Shown here piece by piece: positions 55,112 through 62,043 of a stretch of 64,000 nt of DNA. The position numbers and the translations under genes were made by a program. The DNA is taken from the NCBI GenBank assembly GCA_021791715.1, contig JAJYWB010000003.1, positions 102,707 through 166,706 of the forward strand, written 5' to 3'. This DNA is from Planctomycetota bacterium (GTDB lineage: Bacteria; Planctomycetota; Planctomycetia; Isosphaerales; Isosphaeraceae). The notes beneath the pieces are model-generated. The model saw only the letters and a program-made list of their open reading frames with translations. It searched no databases and was not told where the DNA came from. Numbering within the stretch: the first letter of the stretch is position 1; every line of letters begins with the position of its first letter.

Positions 55112-57586
55112 ATGGATTGGATCTTGCGACGGTTGGCTGATCGGTTGGGGGTCGAGCCCGCGCGTTCGGGAGAGGCGATCACGCCGCGGATTCGCTTCGA
55201 ACAGCCCTGGTCTCAGGGGATGACGATCCTCGTCGTCTTAGGCTGCGCCGCGCTCATTTTTTGGCTTTACCGCCGCGAGGGGAACGCTCGCCCCGCGTAT
55301 AAATTCGCGCTCGCTTCGATCCGTTTCACGCTCGTTTTGCTCGTTTTGTTCATGCTCGCCGAGGCGGTTCTCTCGGTCGAGCGCACCGGGCTTCCCAATT
55401 TCGTGATCCTCTGGGACGATTCGGCGAGCCAGCAGGTGATCGATCATCCCGCCGATCCCAAAGTGAAAGCGGCGCTCGCGGCGCTCGCCAAAGCGGGAGA
55501 GCCCCCCGTCGATCCCAAATCAAAACCGACAAACGTGTCGACGTCTCGATCCCAAACCGGATCGAACGGCGACGATCCCAGCCGTGTCGAGATCGCGCGC
55601 GGCAGGCTGCTGAAAGATAACGCCAAATTGCTCGCCGAGCTCGCCAAGCAAAACAAGGTGAGGATTTATCGGATGTCGCGTCAGGCGGTTCCGCTCGCCG
55701 AGATCGACCGTCCCGCCGATCTTCCCCGCGCGATCGAAGCGATCCGCACGGTTCAGGCTTCGGGCGATCAATCACGGCTGGGAGCGAGCGTGAAACAAGT
55801 GCTTACAGAACTCCGAGGAGTCGCTCCCTCGGCGGTGCTGTTGATGACCGACGGCCAGAATACCGACGACGAATCGCTGACTCAGGCCGCCGAACTCGCC
55901 GCCCGCAAGGGAACTCCGATTTTCGTCGTCGGCCTCGGCGATCCCGAACCTCCTCGCGATCTCGCTTTATCCGATTTACTTGTCGATGATGTGGCTTTCG
56001 TCGACGATTTGATCCGTTTTCAGGCCAAGCTCACGTCCAAAGGCTACGCCGGCCAGGAGGTGACGATCAAACTCGGCCAAAAAGCGGGCGATCCCGACGA
56101 TCCCGCGGCGCCCGTGCAACATCTCGAAACGATCCGCGTCGTCGCCCCCGCCGATAACGAGGTGAAACCGATCGAGATCGGCCACAGACCCAAACAAACG
56201 GGGTCGATCGCCTACGTGATCGAGATTGAACCCAAGCCGCGCGAGATTCAAACGGATAATAATAAAATTGCTCGAGTTATCGACGTGCGCAAGCAAAAAC
56301 TTAAGGTTTTGCTCGCCGACGGCGAACCCCGGTACGAATATCGATATTTAAAGAACTTTCTCGAGCGCGACGAGACGATCGACTTGAACGTCGTCTTGAT
56401 CTCGTCCGATCCCGAATACAGCGTGCAGGATCGATCGGCGATCCCGACGTTCCCAACGTCAAAAGAAGATATTTTCGCTTATGATGTCATTATATTCGGC
56501 GACGTCGATCCTTCGTTTTTAACTCCGTCTCAGACTTCGAATCTTGTCGAATTCGTGACGACGAAGGGAGGCGGGTTGTTGTTCGTGGCCGGGGAATTGT
56601 TTGATCCGATCTCATACCGCGCGACTCCTTTGGAAATCTTATTACCCGTGGAAACGACCGACGCCCGCGATCCCGCGACGACGGGGGGGAACATCAAGCC
56701 GTTCCGTCCGCGGTTGACCGCCGAGGGGAGGTCGAACCCGATCTTCCGGCTCGGCGAGGACGAGGCTTCGAGCATGCAGATATGGGATAACCTTCCCGAA
56801 TTATATTGGTATCTCGAAGCTCCGCATAAAAAGCCGACGGCGCTGGTGTTGGCCGAGCATCCCGAAGCGGTCGGCGCCGACGGTCCGATTCCGCTCGTTC
56901 TCACGCAATTTGTCGGTTCGGGGAAGACGATGTACACGGCGTACGACGGCTCGTGGCGATGGCGGATGAGGGTCGGCGACCGCTTTTTCGGCCGTTATTG
57001 GATCCAGACGATTCGGTATCTTGCGCGGTCGAAATTGATGGGTCGGAGGCAAGCCGAGGTTTCGACCGATCGCAAGCGATATCAGCGCGGCAAGCCGATC
57101 CGCGTGCGCGTTCGATTCCCCAATCCCGCGCTCGCTCCGTCGGAAGGGGAACTGAGCGTTCAGGTGCGGAAGAAGAACGGAGGACCGCGCACGATCACGC
57201 TCAAATCGTCTCCCGCGGCCAAAATGATCTTCGAGGGGACGATTCCTCAACCGTCCGAAGGCGAATACACCGTCAAGCTCTTACCGCCTCCCGTTCTTCA
57301 AGGCGAGGTTCCCACGACGACGTTTGTGGTTGATCCTCCCGCTGGGGAGATCGAATCGGTTCAGTTGAATCGTCCCGAGCTTTTGCGAGTCGCCGAGCTG
57401 ACGGGGGGGAAGTTTTACACGCCTGAGACGTCGGAATCGATCCTCAAGGATCTTCCCAAGGCGCAAAAGGTTCCGCTCGACACCGACCCGCCGATTCCGC
57501 TTTGGAACACGTGGCCGATCCTGGCTCTCTTCACGGCGCTCATCACCGCCGAGTGGATCATTCGAAAGCGCTTGCATATGGTTTAG
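55112..57586 (+). CDS. Large membrane protein with VWA-like and amidotransferase-like regions
   Basis: 824 aa from ATG 55112. Two helices open it (MTILVVLGCAALIFWLY near 36-52 and FTLVLLVLFMLAEAVL near 71-86), and one closes it (WPILALFTALITAEWII near 800-816). The lumenal or periplasmic part starts with a VWA-like domain: NFVILWDDSASQQVID, where the first MIDAS motif is a degenerate DDSAS, then APSAVLLMTDGQNTDDE. A CARDB/Ig-like strand set follows, then an amidotransferase-like domain (KVLLADGEPRYEYRYLKNFL, VEFVTTKGGGLLFVAGELFD). It is the last member of the MoxR-DUF58-BatA cluster, 65 bp after the BatA-like gene. Relatives occur in this position in other planctomycetes; the function is unknown. 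Confidence 0.88.
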   Translation: MDWILRRLADRLGVEPARSGEAITPRIRFEQPWSQGMTILVVLGCAALIFWLYRREGNARPAYKFALASIRFTLVLLVLFMLAEAVLSVERTGLPNFVILWDDSASQQVIDHPADPKVKAALAALAKAGEPPVDPKSKPTNVSTSRSQTGSNGDDPSRVEIARGRLLKDNAKLLAELAKQNKVRIYRMSRQAVPLAEIDRPADLPRAIEAIRTVQASGDQSRLGASVKQVLTELRGVAPSAVLLMTDGQNTDDESLTQAAELAARKGTPIFVVGLGDPEPPRDLALSDLLVDDVAFVDDLIRFQAKLTSKGYAGQEVTIKLGQKAGDPDDPAAPVQHLETIRVVAPADNEVKPIEIGHRPKQTGSIAYVIEIEPKPREIQTDNNKIARVIDVRKQKLKVLLADGEPRYEYRYLKNFLERDETIDLNVVLISSDPEYSVQDRSAIPTFPTSKEDIFAYDVIIFGDVDPSFLTPSQTSNLVEFVTTKGGGLLFVAGELFDPISYRATPLEILLPVETTDARDPATTGGNIKPFRPRLTAEGRSNPIFRLGEDEASSMQIWDNLPELYWYLEAPHKKPTALVLAEHPEAVGADGPIPLVLTQFVGSGKTMYTAYDGSWRWRMRVGDRFFGRYWIQTIRYLARSKLMGRRQAEVSTDRKRYQRGKPIRVRVRFPNPALAPSEGELSVQVRKKNGGPRTITLKSSPAAKMIFEGTIPQPSEGEYTVKLLPPPVLQGEVPTTTFVVDPPAGEIESVQLNRPELLRVAELTGGKFYTPETSESILKDLPKAQKVPLDTDPPIPLWNTWPILALFTALITAEWIIRKRLHMV

Positions 57587-57768
57587 ATCGGAAAGCCTAA
57601 ACCGATTTTGCGGTGTCGGCTTATCGGAACATCGATCAGAACGCGATTGAATCGGTTGATGCTTACATTTGGCTGGGAGGGAGATCAAAACCCGCATCGG
57701 AGCGCCTGATTTGGGCGGGCGATGCTGCTGGATATCCATTCTTATAGAATTGAATTTCGATACAAATA

Positions 57769-57870
57769 CCGGCTCGGTCGGAGTCGCGTCCTCCTGGAAA
57801 ACGCATTCAGATGTTAGAGATCCCTCCGGACTTCATATCAAATCGGGAGGGCGAAGCAAAAAATGGGAGG
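57769..57870 (+). repeat. 102-bp direct repeat, copy 1
   Basis: It begins CCGGCTCGGTCGGAGTCGCG and ends in a GGGAGG module. The second copy is at 57921-58022, and I count five mismatches. Neither copy codes for a convincing protein. A degenerate forward copy of the GGGAGG...GTGAGCC terminus follows at 57865-57890. Confidence 0.92.
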
Positions 57871-57920
57871 TCGAACCTTCTGGTGAGCCATGTTTATTAG
57901 ATAATAATTTAACATGAATT

Positions 57921-58022
57921 CCGGCTCGGTCGGAGTCGCGTCCTCCTGGAAAACGCATTCAGATGATAGAGATCCCTCTGAACTTCATATCAAATCGGGA
58001 GGGCGAAGCAGAAATTGGGAGG
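57921..58022 (+). repeat. 102-bp direct repeat, copy 2
   Basis: Offset from copy 1 by exactly 152 bp and about 95% identical. The last six bases (GGGAGG) are shared with the start of the next repeat block at 58017. Confidence 0.92.
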
Positions 58023-58137
58023 TTCGCCCTCCTAAAAAGAAAAACCGATATCTAGATGTATTGTCCTTGTTTTTAAATCGGCGCCATAACCTGTAAAGTC
58101 GAACCGAATTCAGGAGGTCGAACCCGAAATTGGGAGG
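58017..58137 (+). repeat. About 121-bp repeat B, copy 1
   Basis: It runs from GGGAGGTTCGCCCTCC through CGATATCTAGATGTA, TTTTTAAATCGGCGCCA and AACCTGTAAAGTCGAACCGA to the next GGGAGG. Copy 2 is at 58266-58387, about 90% identical with one single-base indel. Confidence 0.88.
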
Positions 58138-58171
58138 TCGAACCCGAAATTGGGAGGTCGAACCCGAAATT
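58112..58171 (+). repeat. 20-bp tandem repeat, three copies
   Basis: GGGAGGTCGAACCCGAAATT occurs three times back to back (58112, 58132, 58152; the first copy has A for its first G). A related unit, the forward terminus of the TIR element, follows directly. Confidence 0.93.
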
Positions 58172-58282
58172 GGGAGGGCGAACCTCCTGGTGAGCCGCAT
58201 TATGATGTTTGCGATTATTGACCAAAAGCGGCCTCGTCGCCGGGGATTTAGATAAGAGGCTCACCGGGAGGTTCGCCCTCCC
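58172..58282. mobile_element. 111-bp MITE-like element with 25-bp terminal inverted repeats
   Basis: The left end GGGAGGGCGAACCTCCTGGT (continuing GAGCC) at 58172-58196 is repeated in inverse orientation at 58258-58282 with one mismatch. About 61 bp lie between and contain no reading frame. Each terminus is itself partly palindromic (GGGAGG...CCTCC). A further forward copy of the terminus lies at 58382-58407 and a truncated inverse copy at 58017-58033, so several nested or partial insertions are present. I found no transposase. Confidence 0.6.
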
Positions 58283-58387
58283 AAAAAGAATAAAACGATA
58301 TCTAGATGTATAGTCCTTGTTTTTAAATCGGCGCCAGAACCTGTAAAGTCGAACCGAATTCAGCAGGGCGAAGCAAAAATTGGGAGG
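58266..58387 (+). repeat. About 122-bp repeat B, copy 2
   Basis: This is the second copy of the 58017-58137 block. It starts within the right terminus of the TIR element and runs into the forward terminus at 58382. Its 3' half overlaps the end of the reading frame at 58323-58895. Confidence 0.88.
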
Positions 58388-58895
58388 GCGAACCTCCTGG
58401 TGAGCCGTCTTTTATTTGTTGATGTCGGCAAGCGCCGACTCGGCCCGCTCCTCCCCCTCCCGGATCGACGACGCGCAATCCTTGCCGTCGTTCCTTTTGC
58501 AACCGACGCAATTCCGTCATTGTACTCGCCAAACATCGATTCAGATGCGCCTCATACTTAACGACGATTTGAAGAGTCGACTGATCGGGCAAAACATAAT
58601 GTTTTGGACGGTTCGACGAGTTGTCGAAACCGCCGATCGAATCCTTCTTAAAATCGCCGATCGTCGCGGCGTTATCAAACCCGATCACGCGATTGAGCCG
58701 CCACAAATAGAGCGCCGCACGCTCTGTGTACAAGGTTTCGAGCGCCCCTACGGGACACAATTCTTGAACGACGGTCTCTCGGTGTTCAATCCATACTTCG
58801 AGTTTTTCGACCCCCTCGATCACGGGAGAGATCGGTATCGATTCGGTCGTTGGATTGTGCGAATCAATGATCGGGCGAGCTTCGGTGTTGATCAT
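58323..58895 (-). pseudogene. Degraded or repeat-truncated gene of a repeat-associated hypothetical family
   Basis: 190 codons from ATG 58895. Residues about 30-140 look genuinely coding: IEHRETVVQELCPVGALETL, AALYLWRLNRVIGFDN and STLQIVVKYEAHLNRCLAST plus MTELRRLQKERR. From memory this pattern (V(Q/H)(E/D)L.PVGA.E..L.ER.AL.LWRL.R, then KYEAHL.R) recurs in an uncharacterised family of planctomycetes and acidobacteria whose members usually carry a longer N-terminus. Here that N-terminus is short, and the last 40 residues are translated from the dispersed repeats (GSPGGSPSQFLLRPAEFGST). The original 3' end has therefore probably been replaced by repeat insertion. Whether a shortened protein is still made is unclear. 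Confidence 0.45.
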
Positions 58896-59635
58896 GGTGA
58901 TTCATCTTTCGTGAATGTTCAGGATTCCCTCGTTTTGTCAATATACGTCCACAATTCGTTGCGGATAGGCGGCGATTGAGTTCGCCGTAGCGAGAATCGG
59001 TCGCAATCAGTAACTCTAAGGGATACTCTACGATATACGGGATGTACGGTCAACACTATTTTTGAATAATTTGCAATTTGAGTTGGCTGGATTAACCAGA
59101 TTTCGTTTACAAACCTAGATTTTTCTCCCTCACCTCGTGCGGGATGGGCCTGGCGGGAGTCCAACATCATCCATGTGTCGGGGAACGGTTGAACCGAACG
59201 CCGACAGAAAGGCTTTCTCTGAATGCGGATCGATTCTCTTACTAAACAAGACGGTTATCGCTCGAGACTTGCTTGGTCGACTTGAATATGGGAGCGAATC
59301 GGCACGCAAATCAGGCGCATCCGATCCTCCCGATCGGCTCGTCCCGAACCGACGCGATCACGATTTCCGGTTCTTAAAGGATAATAACATTAAGGATATT
59401 CGATGAGGAATCCATTTCAAACCGGTCAATTCATCGGCGTCTAGAGTATTTATCTGATTGGCTGCGGGATTTGCAAAATCGTCCGCTTCGGATCGCCGCG
59501 GGAGAGCCGATCGCGGAGTTGGCGGGGTGAGCGGATGTTCGTAAGTAGACATACGCAATCATCAGATGAAATGATTCGCAATCTTGGCGACGCAAATTCA
59601 GTGCGAGAAGGAACTCGCGCCATTTTCTTGTTCGA
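58896..59635. other. Gap with a coding-like remnant, no intact gene
   Basis: Most of this stretch shows no gene. Plus-strand bases from about 59379 to 59530 read as a coding-like tail, RRLEYLSDWLRDLQNRPLRI then AAGEPIAELAG and a stop, with no start codon. An adjacent frame (59137-59406) ends LVPNRRDHDFRFLKDNNIKD just before it. Together they suggest a frameshifted or decayed gene, but I do not recognise the family. The bases 59029-59043 match 60800-60814 in 14 of 15 positions. Confidence 0.3.
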
Positions 59636-60541
59636 TCAAATTGAAGGATCGTGGAAGTAGATTTTCTTCAGGAGCAGTAGACTCTTGTCCTCATCGTTCA
59701 TATTATCATAAAAATCTTGCCAGAGTGAGATGAATCGATCCAAATCGATGAGCTCGATATGATCCGACGAATGATTCGGCTCTCTAACTGCGTCCGCGGT
59801 GAATCCACCGCTTGAGATGAAAATCCCCACGACACTTCCATCTTTCGGCAAAACTCCCATAAGTTGTCGAATCTCTTGAACGGTCACGGCATTATTGCGA
59901 TGTTTAACCTGAGCTTTGATACGAGGAGTGATCGTTCCCAAAGGATCACGGTAAGCGATTACGTCGACACCACCGTCTTTACCCTTTGGCGCAACAAAAG
60001 GAGTGTGATATCCCATTCCTCGGAGCAAAGCCGCGACGAGATCTTGGAATTCATAAGGATTTTTTTTCAAAATGGTTTTTTTCAAAGCTTCAATCGCATT
60101 CGCTTCAATTTCTTCGAACTTCGCGACTTCGGTTGTCGCCATTTGCTCATCAATCGGACGAACTCCCTCCGTGATCTCATCAATCTTTGTTTGAGTTGAG
60201 AGATTTTTTTCTTTCCAGAGGTTATAAGCGGCGATCGCCTCTTCAAGAAGCTTTTCTTTTCCAAGCTTTAGTGCATTCTCACCTTCGGGTGTGAGATACC
60301 AGATCCCCTTCTTTTTCAAAAGGAAACTCGCTTTAACGCAATAGATCGAGTAGAAAAACAGAATCGATCGCCAACGGATTTGACCAGATTTCTGGTATAT
60401 CCCTCTTGCCCATTCGTCAAGCACAACACGCTTACCGACTTCGCCGACGACCTCTTTTAGCGTGGCTTTACCTCCTTTTTCTTTCAAGATTGTTAGAGCT
60501 TCAAATATGAGTTTATCGCCCAAAGATCTCGATTTAGCCAT
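59636..60541 (-). CDS. mrr: Mrr-type restriction endonuclease (modification-dependent, type IV-like)
   Basis: 301 aa from ATG 60541 with AGGGTG upstream; typical Mrr length. Residues 1-100 form the N-terminal winged-helix DNA-binding domain (KATLKEVVGEVGKRVVLDEW, KKGIWYLTPEGENAL). The C-terminal half is the PD-(D/E)xK fold: PYEFQDLVAALLRGMGYHT (Glu164), KDGGVDVIAYRDP (Asp193) and IKAQVKHR (Gln211-Val-Lys213), all catalytic residues present. Known Mrr enzymes cut methylated DNA as a defence. No methylase or other restriction subunit adjoins it, which fits a solitary type IV enzyme. Base composition is visibly lower in GC than the flanking genes and the gene sits beside repeats and decayed sequence, both suggesting horizontal gain. 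Confidence 0.9.
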   Translation of the reverse strand: MAKSRSLGDKLIFEALTILKEKGGKATLKEVVGEVGKRVVLDEWARGIYQKSGQIRWRSILFFYSIYCVKASFLLKKKGIWYLTPEGENALKLGKEKLLEEAIAAYNLWKEKNLSTQTKIDEITEGVRPIDEQMATTEVAKFEEIEANAIEALKKTILKKNPYEFQDLVAALLRGMGYHTPFVAPKGKDGGVDVIAYRDPLGTITPRIKAQVKHRNNAVTVQEIRQLMGVLPKDGSVVGIFISSGGFTADAVREPNHSSDHIELIDLDRFISLWQDFYDNMNDEDKSLLLLKKIYFHDPSI

Positions 60542-61046
60542 TTTTCACCCTAATTCTTATTGGGAATCTCGCAGGTTAGGAAAAACATTAAAATTCAAGC
60601 GCTTTGAGTCATCAAAGTCAAGTCACCGAACATCGATATCTAGAGGAACGTTGATCACCCGGTCGTGTTTATGACGGATCGGGGCTTGTCGATTGTGTTG
60701 CGTTAAACCAAGATCCGATTACGGGCCGGAGCGATGATCCCGAATCGAACGATCGATTTTACGGCAATCGCTCTCAGGATGCATTCCATACAGAGAGTTT
60801 ACGATATCCGGGATCAAGTAGTCAAGCTTGGTTACAAGAAATTTGCGTACGGATCGGGTTAGCCCCGTTTTGTCGATTCCTTGGATCGATCGCTCGAGCT
60901 ATCCATCTTAGAGGGATGCATTTTTTCCTGGGCGTCTGGAATTGCATCTCCTGGAATTGCATCAAGATCGATATCCGGATCAATCCGAGCGAACTTTTTT
61001 AGGGCGACTGAGTACGGTTCGATTCGTCGCAACATTACATATGAAT
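60542..61046. other. Intergenic, no gene seen
   Basis: This is the AT-richer gap upstream of mrr. It contains a 13-bp direct repeat (CTGGAATTGCATC at 60936 and 60951) and the 60800-60814 match to 59029-59043. No protein-like frame or RNA gene was recognised. Confidence 0.45.
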
Positions 61047-61089
61047 AAAAAAAATAACCGCGTCGATCGCCATAACCGACGCGGTTATT
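61047..61089 (-). terminator. Intrinsic terminator of the LEPR-XLL protein gene
   Basis: A perfect 13-bp stem (61053-61065 pairing with 61077-61089; AATAACCGCGTCG) has an 11-base loop. On the minus strand it runs into eight T (61054-61047). It starts 58 bp after the stop of the 61148-61777 gene. Confidence 0.88.
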
Positions 61090-61147
61090 CTCATATTTAA
61101 GCTTATATTCTAATTCTGATCGCCGACGAGATATTATCGTCGTCGGC

Positions 61148-61777
61148 TCAGTTGATCACGTCGCCTTTAAGATTGAGGTTGAACGGCCCCTGGAAGTTGT
61201 TGAGATTGACGTACAGGCTCAGGCCGCCTCGGCCGCGAGTTCCCGCGAACGATTCCGTCGAGCCGACGATCTCGTAACGATAGCGTTGAACGCCGAGCGT
61301 GAGAGAGCCCCGCGAATTGGAAAGCGTTAGACGTCCGTCGATAACGTCGCCGAGCCTGCCGCCGGTCGTGATCGAGGCCGTGACCGAACCCGAGACGCTC
61401 ATCGAGTAGGTCGTTCGGCCGTCGCCGATCGTTCCCGTTCCGTTCAATTGTAAAATCGCCCGCGTGGGCCGATCGATCCGCGCGTTCGTCGACCCGCTGA
61501 ATTGCCCCGTCATCAAATTGATTTGCGAACGGATCTCGGAAGCGTGACGAAAGACGTGATTCGTATAAACGATCCCGAGCCTGCCGTGGGGAGATACGTC
61601 GACGGTTCGAGCCTCAGCCTGCGCCGCGTGCGGCGCCGATTCGCCCGAGGCCTGAAAAGCGGCTCGACCGGCTTCGACGATCGCCGGAACGTGCGCCGCG
61701 ACGGTCGCCGAAAGCACGAACCGTCGTTCAAGAGCCGAATCGCCGAGCGAGGGAATCGACCTTCGTCGCTTGTGCAT
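61148..61777 (-). CDS. Short secreted protein with N-terminal LEPR-XLL-type signal
   Basis: 209 aa from ATG 61777, with GAGG at good spacing; the frame is open to 61963 but that part lacks a ribosome site. The start reads MHKRRRSIPSLGDSALERRF then VLSATVAA. LERRFVLSA fits the planctomycete LEPR-XLL sorting signal, which marks large surface or extracellular proteins. The rest is a beta-rich domain with Gly/Ser/Thr repeats (RAILQLNGTGTIGDGRTTYS, GRLTLSNSRGSLTLGVQRY) and a closing YVNLNNFQGPFNLNLKGDV. Lack of Cys and the strand-rich pattern suit an extracellular fold. No enzyme motif is visible. The gene stands alone with its own terminator. Confidence 0.8.
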   Translation of the reverse strand: MHKRRRSIPSLGDSALERRFVLSATVAAHVPAIVEAGRAAFQASGESAPHAAQAEARTVDVSPHGRLGIVYTNHVFRHASEIRSQINLMTGQFSGSTNARIDRPTRAILQLNGTGTIGDGRTTYSMSVSGSVTASITTGGRLGDVIDGRLTLSNSRGSLTLGVQRYRYEIVGSTESFAGTRGRGGLSLYVNLNNFQGPFNLNLKGDVIN

Positions 61778-62043
61778 GCGAACCTCTTGGTGTACCACTT
61801 GAAAGCTTGAATATTCGAAGAGACGACGATCGCACGCCTTCGAGCGAGCCGCGAGCGACCGTACGGAAGGTTCATAGAACGAAATCGACGAGCCGTCAAC
61901 AGCCGCGACGATTCGGCGCTCGCGCGGCGACGATCGGATAAATCGAATTCCCAAAAGACTCAAAGAAACGTCGTTACCGATGAACCTTTGAGTTTATACT
62001 CATAAAACAACGCCGACGATCGATCACGGCGGCGCCCCGGGTT

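Noticed and set aside
57769..58407. Possible CRISPR array
   Set aside because: Repeat units differ in length (20, about 102, about 121 bp), are partly inverted and directly abut one another, with no regular unique spacers and no cas genes.
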